Assembly (NCBI GenBank): GCA_017445385.1
Contig: JAFSUG010000003.1
Span: forward strand, 31,876 to 95,875
Reading direction: 5' to 3'
Origin: Oscillospiraceae bacterium
GTDB taxonomy: Bacteria > Bacillota > Clostridia > Oscillospirales > Oscillospiraceae
Length of the DNA: 64,000 bases
Shown: in pieces, positions 58,208 to 64,000 of the stretch
Position numbering within the stretch: position 1 is the first letter of the stretch
How the letters are laid out: every line of letters starts with the position of its first letter
Notes under the pieces: generated by a model
Seen by the model: the letters and a program-made list of their open reading frames with translations, nothing else
What the model was told of the DNA's origin: nothing
Databases searched by the model: none
Program-made: the position numbers and the translations under genes

Positions 58208-59833
58208 ATGAAACGCATTTTATCGCTGCTGCTCTGCGCAGCTATGCTGCTCACGCTTGCGCCCATGGCGCTCGCGGAAGAAGCGCCCGAAAATATCGCC
58301 CCCTGTGGGGGAGATGTCAGCGAAGCTGACAGAGGGGGTAATACCGCTTCCATCTTCACGCTTCCTTCTTCCCCCGATGGGGAAGCCTTAGGCGAGCCCG
58401 TAGGGGCGACCATTGGTCGCCCGTCGGAAGCCGCTGCCGAATCGGAAGAACGGGCGATTGATAATCGCCCCTACGATGAAGCGCCCATCGAACCTGCCGA
58501 AACCGAAGAACCGCTCCTCGGCGCAACGTCCGGCACATGCGGCGAGAACCTCACATGGGCACTGAACACAAGAAACGGCACGCTGACCATCTCTGGCACG
58601 GGGAAGATGACGGACTGGCAGTTCCCTTCTGATGTGCCGTGGTACAGCAACCGCAGCAGCATCAAAACCGTTGTCATCAACTCTGGCGTCACGAGCATCG
58701 GGAACTATGCGTTCTACGGCTGCAGCAGCCTTACAAGCATCACGATCCCGGACAGCGTAACGAGCATTGGGTACTGGGCGTTCGAGGACTGCAGAAGCCT
58801 CACGAGCATCACGATCCCGGACGGTGTCACAACTATCAGGGACAATGCGTTCTCCTACTGCAGCAGCCTTACAAGCATTACGATCCCGGACAGCGTCACG
58901 AGCATCGGTGTCAGTGCGTTCTACTACTGCAGCAGCCTCGTGCGCCTCACAATCGGGAACGGCCTCACGAGCATCGGAGGCTGGGGGCTCGATGGCTGCA
59001 GCAGCCTCACGAGCATCACGATTGGGTGCGGCGTAACGAGCATCGGGGACCGTGAATTCGTGTTCTGCAGCAGCCTCACGAGCATCGACGTTTCAGAAAA
59101 CAATCCTGCTTATTCGTCGAAAGACGGCGTACTGTTCAATAAGGACAAAACAGAGTTGATTTATTGCCCCTGCGGTAAAACGAGCGTCACGATTCCGGAC
59201 AGCGTAACGAGCATCAGGGACTATGCGTTCGAGCGGTGCAGCAGCCTCACGAGCATCACGATCCCGGACAGCGTCACGAGCATTGGGAGCTACGCCTTTT
59301 ACAAGTGCAGCAGCCTCACGAGCATCACGATCCCAGACAGCGTCGCGAGCATCGGGTACAGGGCGTTCTTTAACTGCAGCAGCCTCACGAGCATCACGAT
59401 CCCGGACGGTGTCACAAGCATCGGAGAATATGCATTCTCCGGCTGCAGCAGGCTCACGAACGTTACGATCCCGAACAGCGTCACGAGCATCGGGAAGAAT
59501 GCGTTCTCCTTGTGCAGGAGCCTCACCGACGTTTACTACGGCGGCACAGAGGCACAGTGGAAAGCAATTTCCATCGGCAGCTACAATGAATCGCTGCTGA
59601 ATGCCACGATCCATTTTTCACCGTTGCCGCAAACCAAGCTCGGCGATGTGAACGGTGACGGTGAAGTCAACGGCAAGGACATTACGCTGCTGCGGTGGTA
59701 TTTTGCCGGCGGCTACGATGTAACGATTGAAGAAGCGGCAGCCGACGTGAACCACGATGGCAAAGTCAACGGCAAGGATATTACCTATCTGCGCCGCTAT
59801 CTCGCCGGCGGCTACGGCATTACGCTGGAGTGA
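58208..59833 (+). CDS. Secreted BspA-type leucine-rich-repeat protein with C-terminal dockerin
   Basis: A 541-residue extracellular protein. A signal peptide (about 1-23, ending ALA) is followed by a linker (about 27-100), about eleven LRR_5 repeats of 23 residues with consensus SLTSITIPDSVTSIG, and a type I dockerin (about 478-541) with two DVNGDG/DVNHDG calcium-binding loops, each ending in LR.Y.AGGY. Dockerins bind cohesins, so this protein may join a cellulosome-like complex or a surface scaffold; none is in the window. The linker is largely translated from palindromic repeats found between genes elsewhere. The ATG at 58208 follows GGAGG. Confidence 0.93.
   Translation: MKRILSLLLCAAMLLTLAPMALAEEAPENIAPCGGDVSEADRGGNTASIFTLPSSPDGEALGEPVGATIGRPSEAAAESEERAIDNRPYDEAPIEPAETEEPLLGATSGTCGENLTWALNTRNGTLTISGTGKMTDWQFPSDVPWYSNRSSIKTVVINSGVTSIGNYAFYGCSSLTSITIPDSVTSIGYWAFEDCRSLTSITIPDGVTTIRDNAFSYCSSLTSITIPDSVTSIGVSAFYYCSSLVRLTIGNGLTSIGGWGLDGCSSLTSITIGCGVTSIGDREFVFCSSLTSIDVSENNPAYSSKDGVLFNKDKTELIYCPCGKTSVTIPDSVTSIRDYAFERCSSLTSITIPDSVTSIGSYAFYKCSSLTSITIPDSVASIGYRAFFNCSSLTSITIPDGVTSIGEYAFSGCSRLTNVTIPNSVTSIGKNAFSLCRSLTDVYYGGTEAQWKAISIGSYNESLLNATIHFSPLPQTKLGDVNGDGEVNGKDITLLRWYFAGGYDVTIEEAAADVNHDGKVNGKDITYLRRYLAGGYGITLE
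58299..58475. repeat. Intergenic-type palindromic repeats inside a coding sequence
   Basis: Four palindromes lie in tandem: 58299-58341 (CCCCCTGTGGGGG then TGTCAGC/GCTGACA), 58367-58386 (CTTCCCCCGATGGGGAAG-like), 58399-58423 (GTAGGGGCGA...TCGCCCG) and 58451-58475 (the same, inverted). The last two match copies at 9532 and 59943, both outside genes. All are read through in frame as the N-terminal linker of the LRR-dockerin protein. Confidence 0.75.
58674..59530 (+). repeat. Tandem 69-bp repeats encoding leucine-rich repeats
   Basis: About eleven 69-bp units, many almost identical at the DNA level (core CAGCAGCCTCACGAGCATC), encode the 23-residue LRR. One unit is interrupted by a longer non-repeat insert at 59092-59184. 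High DNA identity suggests recent expansion or recombination. Confidence 0.85.
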
Positions 59834-59892
59834 ATTGCACTTCGCGCATGAATTGACTTGCGGTCATTAATTGCGCCAAAGGCGCATGAATA

Positions 59893-59935
59893 GAACAAAG
59901 CCCGATGCTGTGCAGCATCGGGCTTTGTTCATTTT
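59893..59935 (+). terminator. Terminator after the LRR-dockerin gene
   Basis: GAACAAAGCCCGATGCTG and its complement form an 18-bp stem around a 2-nt centre (a slightly open loop), followed by ATTTT. Confidence 0.85.
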
Positions 59936-59942
59936 ATAGGCG

Positions 59943-60117
59943 TGAGGGGCGATCATTTATCGCCCGGAATGCAAAGCTCCACCACGGCGTGATGGGGGCA
60001 TGCCGCCCTACGCGTGGCATGACAGTTTTGTTCGTAGGGCGGGGTGCCCACACCCCGCCGCCGACCGCACCGCAGCCAAAGGCTCCCTCTGACAAGGGAG
60101 GCTCCCGAGGCTGCGGC
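59943..60117. repeat. Dense cluster of dispersed palindromic repeats
   Basis: This gap holds a GAGGGGCGATCA..TATCGCCCG copy (59943-59966), GGGGGCATGCCGCCC (59994-60008), a GTAGGGCGGGGTG/CACCCCGCC palindrome (60033-60059) and a GCTCCCTCTGACAAGGGAGG element (60081-60100). No gene is seen in 59834-60171. The same families occur at 9.5 kb and inside the LRR-dockerin gene. Confidence 0.7.
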
Positions 60118-60126
60118 GCAAAACAA

Positions 60127-60164
60127 AAAAGGATGGATGCGACGCATCCATCCTTTTTTGCGCA
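60127..60164. terminator. Bidirectional terminator before dpaB
   Basis: AAAAAAGGATGGATGCG pairs with CGCATCCATCCTTTTTT around a minimal loop, with T runs on both strands. It can end the minus-strand dpaAB transcript. Confidence 0.9.
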
Positions 60165-60171
60165 AGCCGTC

Positions 60172-60744
60172 TCACAGCAGCAGCGGTTGGATTTGCTTTC
60201 CGTCAAGCGCCGCATCGAGCGTATCGCCGATTTTTGAAAAGTCCGCAACGAGCGAGCACGGCTTTTCCGCCGCGTCATCCTGCCCGAACGGCACGAAATA
60301 AAAATGCTTCCGCGCAAGCAGCTTGCCGATATTCTGCGCGTTGCCGCCGAGTCCGTCGTTTGTGGAAACGGCAATAACAACCGGCGCGTCGTTGCGCAGA
60401 TGCGCCTTGCAGGCGAGCGTAACCGCCGAATCGGCTACGCCGTTTGCGAGCTTTGCGAGCGTGTTGCCCGTGCCGGGCGCGATCACGAGCGCATCGAGCA
60501 GCTTCGTCGGCCCGATGGGCTCCACGTCCGTCAGCGTTTTCAGGATCGGACGGCCGCAGATTTTTTCCATGCGCTCGGAAAACGAAGCGGCAGTTCCGAA
60601 ACGATTATCCGTTGCGCTGCTGACGTCCGAGAGGATCGGAATCAGATTCGGATAGCGCTGCTTTAATGCTTCCAATTCGTCCAGTACGCGGCGGAACGTG
60701 CAAAACGATCCGCACATTGCAAAGCCGATTGCAGGAGCTTCCAT
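60172..60744 (-). CDS. dpaB: Dipicolinate synthase subunit B
   Basis: A 190-residue flavoprotein-like subunit with GFAMCGSFCTF at the N terminus and APGTGNTLAKLANGVADS in the middle. With DpaA it makes dipicolinic acid, the major spore core solute, in the mother cell. The ATG at 60744 follows AGGAGG and overlaps the dpaA stop by one base (TGATG). It matches SpoVFB of Bacillus in length. Confidence 0.94.
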   Translation of the reverse strand: MEAPAIGFAMCGSFCTFRRVLDELEALKQRYPNLIPILSDVSSATDNRFGTAASFSERMEKICGRPILKTLTDVEPIGPTKLLDALVIAPGTGNTLAKLANGVADSAVTLACKAHLRNDAPVVIAVSTNDGLGGNAQNIGKLLARKHFYFVPFGQDDAAEKPCSLVADFSKIGDTLDAALDGKQIQPLLL

Positions 60745-61577
60745 CACTGCACCTCCTGCCGCAGATCCGCGAGGATCGCATCGGCAATCCAGATGCCGGC
60801 GGTCTTCGGCGCAACGATGCCGGGCAGTCCGCCGCCGGAAACGTACTTGCGCCCGAGCAGCCTGCAGTCCTCCTGCGAAAAGCCGCCCGGCGCGGAGGCA
60901 AGCTCGATCAGAACGCAGTCCGGCTTTGTATGCTCAATTTGCTCAACCGTCAGAATCTTTGCCGGTACGGTGTTGAAAATGCAGTCATATTGCGCAAGCC
61001 CGAGTCCGTAGCTGCCGGTCACGTCGGCGGTCAGATGCTCGGCGCGGATTTGGGCGTAGTCCGCTTCCTTCCGCGCGCTTACGGTTACGTCCGCGCCGAG
61101 CGCTGAAAGCTTTTTCGCAAGCTGCATACCGATCCTGCCTGCGCCGATCACAAGGCATCGGCTGCCAAACAGCGCGCGCTCCGTCTGCTCCATCGCAAGC
61201 TGAATCGCGCCTTCGGCGGTCAGCACGGCGTTCATCCGGCAAAGCGGCTCCCACTCGGAATAGTCCTTTACGGCGCAGCGCGGCGCAAAGCTGCTGCCGA
61301 GCTTGCCGCCAAAAACCTGCGCATCGCTGCGCAGATAATCTGCAATCTCGCTTGGATCGATGCTTGCGCCTTGCAAATTCCGAATTGTACCGTCTTTGAT
61401 TGCCGGCATCGGCAGGATCACGACTTTCGCCCGATGCAGCGTTTCTTTGAGGTCGGCGCAGGAATCGGGCAGACCGTCCACGGCGAAAACGTCAACCGTG
61501 CGTCCGATGCGCCTTAGATACTGCGCCAGATAGCGCATCCGGCTGTCGCCGCCGATAACGGCGAACGCTTTTTCCAT
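60744..61577 (-). CDS. dpaA: Dipicolinate synthase subunit A
   Basis: A 277-residue dehydrogenase-like subunit. The N terminus AVIGGDSRMRYLAQ and the Rossmann motif VIGAGRIGMQLAKKL (about 142-156) are typical. It is first in the dpaAB operon. Some Clostridia, including C. perfringens and C. difficile relatives, make dipicolinate with other enzymes; the presence of both subunits here indicates the Bacillus-type route. A sigma-K-like promoter lies just upstream. Confidence 0.94.
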   Translation of the reverse strand: MEKAFAVIGGDSRMRYLAQYLRRIGRTVDVFAVDGLPDSCADLKETLHRAKVVILPMPAIKDGTIRNLQGASIDPSEIADYLRSDAQVFGGKLGSSFAPRCAVKDYSEWEPLCRMNAVLTAEGAIQLAMEQTERALFGSRCLVIGAGRIGMQLAKKLSALGADVTVSARKEADYAQIRAEHLTADVTGSYGLGLAQYDCIFNTVPAKILTVEQIEHTKPDCVLIELASAPGGFSQEDCRLLGRKYVSGGGLPGIVAPKTAGIWIADAILADLRQEVQ

Positions 61578-61600
61578 TTTTCACCACATTCCTTTCTGCC

Positions 61601-61627
61601 CATTCTATGTAAAACGGGCAAAAAAGT
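61601..61627 (-). promoter_or_regulatory. Possible sigma-K promoter for dpaAB
   Basis: On the minus strand AC (61627-61626) is followed after 16 nt by CATAGAATG (61609-61601), which fits the sigma-K pattern AC-N16-CATANNNTA at all but the last base. The ATG is 24 nt beyond. Confidence 0.4.
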
Positions 61628-61650
61628 ACCCTGCCGTGCGGCAGGGTGAG
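61618..61650 (-). terminator. Terminator after the CAP-domain gene
   Basis: ACCCTGCC and GGCAGGGT pair around GTGC (61628-61647). On the minus strand ACTTTTTT follows. Confidence 0.8.
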
Positions 61651-61665
61651 TGAAAGGGAATTTGC

Positions 61666-62412
61666 TCAGCCGATGAACCACTGCGTCCAGTAATTACCGC
61701 TTGAAACGTACCCTACGCCGATGGTAGTATAGTTGGCGGAAAGAATGTTTGCGCGGTGACCTTCAGAGTTCATCCAGGCTGTCACAACAGCGCTCGGCGA
61801 GGCATAGCCCATGGCGATGTTCTCTCCCGCTGCGGAATATCGGATCCCCAGCGACTTCATCATATCAAAAGGCGAGCCGTAGGTCGGGCTGGTGTGGCTG
61901 AAATAGTTGTTGGACGCCATGTCCTGCGATTTGATCCTTGCTTTTGCGCAAAGCTCTGCGGAGATCGTCAGCGGCGCAAGACCGTATTTTGCGCGCTGCT
62001 CGTTTACGAGTTCCACAACTTCTTTTTCATATGTGAGAACAACATTCGATCCGCTGCTTGGCGTCTCATTTTGCGTGGGTTTCTGTGTAGGTGTTTCAGC
62101 CGGCTTCTCCGTCTCCGTCGGCTTCTCCGGCTGCGCCGGAGTTTCTGTCTCTACGGATTTCTCCGGCTCTGCCGGCTTCGTCGGCTGTGCTGCCTGCTGC
62201 TTTGCAAGACTGCCCAGCAGTTCACCGAGCCAGCCGTTGCAGCTTGATGGGTTCTGCAGGCAGCTGCGCAGACGGCTGATCGTGCTCAGCGCTGCGCGCG
62301 TGTTTACGGTGCGTCCGCGCGAATAGCAGGCGGCATCGGCGGTAACGCCGATGCTGAAGATCAGCGTCAATGCCAAAATGAGTGTGAAAATTCTTCGTTT
62401 GGTATTTTTCAT
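61666..62412 (-). CDS. Secreted CAP-domain (SCP/PR1-like) protein
   Basis: A 248-residue exported protein with a signal peptide (about 1-27, ending ADA), a Cys-containing region, a Pro/Thr/Glu/Lys-rich linker with repeated PTETEKP-type units (about 75-120) and a CAP domain (about 128-248) showing NEQRAKYGLAPL, HTSPTYGSPF, GENIA and HRANIL. Relatives such as YkwD are expressed during sporulation or act on the cell surface; the biochemical role is uncertain. It lies upstream of dpaA on the same strand but is separated from it by a terminator. Confidence 0.9.
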   Translation of the reverse strand: MKNTKRRIFTLILALTLIFSIGVTADAACYSRGRTVNTRAALSTISRLRSCLQNPSSCNGWLGELLGSLAKQQAAQPTKPAEPEKSVETETPAQPEKPTETEKPAETPTQKPTQNETPSSGSNVVLTYEKEVVELVNEQRAKYGLAPLTISAELCAKARIKSQDMASNNYFSHTSPTYGSPFDMMKSLGIRYSAAGENIAMGYASPSAVVTAWMNSEGHRANILSANYTTIGVGYVSSGNYWTQWFIG

Positions 62413-62504
62413 AAGAATTACCTCCTGAATCCGTTTTACACCAAAAGCGCCTGGCTTTACAAGGCGTAATACTTGGCATATCTGTCACCTTTTGGCAAAA
62501 CGGC

Positions 62505-62533
62505 TTGTCAACAGCCGAAAACTGGTGTATAAT
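62505..62533 (+). promoter_or_regulatory. Promoter for the DUF4364 gene
   Basis: TTGTCA (62505-62510) and TATAAT (62528-62533) with a 17-nt spacer lie 34 nt before the ATG. Confidence 0.75.
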
Positions 62534-62567
62534 ACGTTAAAAGCATTAAATTACCAGAGGTTTTACC

Positions 62568-63104
62568 ATGGAACGACTTGGTTTCGTGCGCGATATGCTG
62601 GATGTGAAAGTGCTGATCCTCTATGTGATGGCGCGTGTCGAGCAGCCGATATCGGTGCAGAAGATTTATGAATTATGCTTGCAGGACGACCGCCTGACGT
62701 ATTTCGACGTCTGCGAGGCAGTACCGCAGCTCGTGGAAACGGGGCATCTTCGCGCGGCGAACGATCTCTATGAGATCACGGATGCCGGCAAGGAAGCGTG
62801 CAGCATCATGGAAGATACGGTTGCTTATCCTGTTGCGCAGCGCGCAAAGGAAGCCGCCGATAAATTCAACCGCGATGCGCGCCGCAACAGCTTGATCCAT
62901 ACCGCGATCACGGAGCAGAGCGGCGGCACGTATTCCGTCCGCATGCGGCTGGATAACGAAGATACAACGCTTCTTGGCTTGGAGCTGATGGCGCCGTCGA
63001 TCTCGCAGGCGCGGCGGCTCGAGCGCACGTTCCGCAAGAAAGCGGAGAAAATTTATCAGCTTGTGATGAGCGAATTTCTGGCAAAACCCGAGAAAGAAGA
63101 GTAA
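62568..63104 (+). CDS. DUF4364 family protein
   Basis: A 178-residue protein. The N-terminal 80 residues look like a winged helix (VLILYVMARVEQPISVQKIYEL, DVCEAVPQLVETGHLRAA), and the C-terminal part forms a second alpha/beta domain with SISQARRLERTFRKKAEKIY. The family is widespread in Clostridia, often beside hpf, but its function is unknown to me. A DNA-binding role is inferred from the fold only. Confidence 0.85.
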   Translation: MERLGFVRDMLDVKVLILYVMARVEQPISVQKIYELCLQDDRLTYFDVCEAVPQLVETGHLRAANDLYEITDAGKEACSIMEDTVAYPVAQRAKEAADKFNRDARRNSLIHTAITEQSGGTYSVRMRLDNEDTTLLGLELMAPSISQARRLERTFRKKAEKIYQLVMSEFLAKPEKEE

Positions 63105-63109
63105 AAACT

Positions 63110-63145
63110 GCGCAGATTGTGCATAATGCACAATCTGCGCTTTTA
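63110..63145 (+). terminator. Terminator after the DUF4364 gene
   Basis: A perfect 14-bp stem, GCGCAGATTGTGCA with its complement around TAA, is followed by TTTT. Confidence 0.85.
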
Positions 63146-63183
63146 ATTACAAAAATCGTTTAGCGATTATTCACATTTCGCTG

Positions 63184-63211
63184 TTGCAAATCGCGGAGAT
63201 CGTGGTATAAT
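63184..63211 (+). promoter_or_regulatory. Promoter for hpf
   Basis: TTGCAA (63184-63189) and TATAAT (63206-63211) are 16 nt apart, 30 nt before the ATG. Confidence 0.7.
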
Positions 63212-63241
63212 AAAAGTAGCTCAAGGAAAGGAGCGGTCAAA

Positions 63242-63781
63242 ATGAAATTCCAGTACACCGAAAAGAAGGTCAGCCTGCCGGCAAGCGTCCATGCTTATGC
63301 CGAGAAAAAGGTCATGAAGCTGGAGCGCTTCTTCGGCGATGATGCCGAGGCGCTCGTCGCCTTTGGCGTAGAAAAGAACAGCAATAAAGTAGAGATCACC
63401 GTCCATGCTGCCGGTACGTATTTCCGCGCAAGCGAAAGCACGTCCGATATGTATGCCTCGATCGACGCTGCGGTCACTACGATCGAGCGCCTGATCCGCA
63501 AGAATAAAACGCGCCTTGCAAAGCGCCTGCGGAAAGATGCCTTTACGCGCGAGCCGGAGGCAATCTCGTCCTTTGTGCCGGATGAACCCGAGGAAGGCTT
63601 TGAGATCATCCGTACCAAACATTTTAATATGAAGCCGATGCGCCGCGAGGAGGCGATCCTGCAGATGAATCTGCTGGAGCATAATTTCTTTGCCTTCCGC
63701 GATGAAGACGCAGACGGTGCGTTCGCGGTTGTTTATAAAAGAAACGATGGCGGCTATGGCCTCATCGAAGACGAAGCGTAA
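63242..63781 (+). CDS. hpf: Ribosome hibernation-promoting factor, long form
   Basis: A 179-residue protein with the N-terminal HPF/YfiA ribosome-binding domain (about 1-100) and the C-terminal dimerisation domain (about 118-179, IIRTKHFNMKPMRREEAILQM). The long form links two 70S ribosomes into 100S dimers in stationary phase and probably in spores. AAAGGAG precedes the ATG. Confidence 0.96.
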   Translation: MKFQYTEKKVSLPASVHAYAEKKVMKLERFFGDDAEALVAFGVEKNSNKVEITVHAAGTYFRASESTSDMYASIDAAVTTIERLIRKNKTRLAKRLRKDAFTREPEAISSFVPDEPEEGFEIIRTKHFNMKPMRREEAILQMNLLEHNFFAFRDEDADGAFAVVYKRNDGGYGLIEDEA

Positions 63782-63792
63782 AAAAACAGTTC

Positions 63793-63830
63793 CGCGCCGA
63801 CCGTCTTTTTGGCGGTCGGCGCGTTTTTTG
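63793..63830 (+). terminator. Terminator after hpf
   Basis: CGCGCCGACC pairs with GGTCGGCGCG around an 11-nt loop and is followed by six T. Confidence 0.9.
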
Positions 63831-63890
63831 CGTCGTAAAAGTTCGCAGGATTCGGAGAAAAATTTTTCGTGAAATTTTGAGAATTTTTGC

Positions 63891-63919
63891 TTGACAAACG
63901 AGTACCCCTGCGATATAAT
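63891..63919 (+). promoter_or_regulatory. Strong promoter and leader running off the window
   Basis: Consensus TTGACA (63891-63896) and TATAAT (63914-63919) with the ideal 17-nt spacer. The following 81 nt contain no start codon with a good ribosome-binding site, but do contain ACCTTGTAAATTAAACAACG, which resembles the leader sequences found before clostridial rRNA genes. The gene served lies beyond the window. Confidence 0.75.
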
Positions 63920-64000
63920 GAGCAAGCGCCGTTGAGAGGCGCAAGCGTGTACCTTGTAAATTAAACAACGAGAAACATGTTTAACACCATGGTTAAATTA

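Noticed and set aside
58674..59530. Regular 69-bp repeats considered as a CRISPR array
   Set aside because: The repeats have no unique spacers, are in frame and encode leucine-rich repeats; no cas genes are nearby.

Overview
This window reads as one continuous stretch of chromosome from a spore-forming, Gram-positive anaerobe of the class Clostridia. The evidence is spoIVA, sipL (the clostridial SpoIVA partner), spmA/spmB, dpaA/dpaB and an abrB/spoVT-type regulator, together with a meso-DAP-type MurE, acetate kinase, a probable NfnAB pair, a 2[4Fe-4S] ferredoxin, a large Alu-type SRP RNA and a C-terminal dockerin. Coding DNA is G/C-rich at third positions. A gut or rumen member of the Oscillospirales/Christensenellales is my best guess, but the sequence alone does not settle the family. 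I see no prophage, transposase or CRISPR array.

Layout. 1-7.7 kb: a translation and signalling operon (priA end, def, fmt, rsmB, rlmN, PP2C phosphatase, PASTA kinase, rsgA) with almost every junction overlapping. 7.7-14.3 kb: a spore-coat morphogenesis region (sipL, spoIVA) around a surface-layer protein and a membrane-anchored coiled-coil protein of unknown function, with an inverted-repeat-bounded non-coding block. 14.3-19.4 kb: thioredoxin with a ferredoxin-thioredoxin-reductase-like partner, a type II topoisomerase A subunit, tRNA-Gly, a four-helix-bundle (23S intervening-sequence family) gene beside a perfect hairpin, and a membrane protein with an acyltransferase-like domain. 19.4-24.6 kb: nfnB/nfnA, ackA, tmcAL, rpmE. 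24.6-33.9 kb: hflX, a YigZ protein, dgt, dnaG, rpoD, acpP, SRP RNA, dnaX, ebfC, recR. 33.9-38.5 kb: spmB/spmA, abrB-like regulator, ECF sigma factor and likely anti-sigma factor, rsmI, trmN6, ferredoxin. 38.6-40.5 kb: a short Clp ATPase.

40.6-54.4 kb is the division and cell wall (dcw) cluster: mraZ, rsmH, ftsL, PBP, murE, murF, mraY, ftsW, murG, murA, ftsQ, ftsZ. It lacks murD, murC, murB and ftsA, and a terminator-like hairpin lies between ftsL and the PBP gene. 54.4-64 kb: a DUF1836 regulator, an SGNH hydrolase, a rhomboid-like protein with a zinc ribbon, a SAM-I riboswitch with metK, a secreted leucine-rich-repeat/dockerin protein, a repeat-dense intergenic block, dpaB/dpaA, a CAP-domain protein, a DUF4364 regulator, hpf, and finally a strong promoter with a leader that runs off the window and may belong to an rRNA operon.

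Most of the window is core metabolism and cell biology. The less ordinary parts are: intergenic-type palindromic repeats that are translated in frame as the linker of the LRR-dockerin protein; the thioredoxin/FTR-like pair; the inverted-repeat element at 9.66-9.98 kb; the four-helix-bundle gene with its hairpin next to tRNA-Gly; the membrane-embedded E2-like protein without the catalytic histidine; and several hairpins that contain Shine-Dalgarno sequences.
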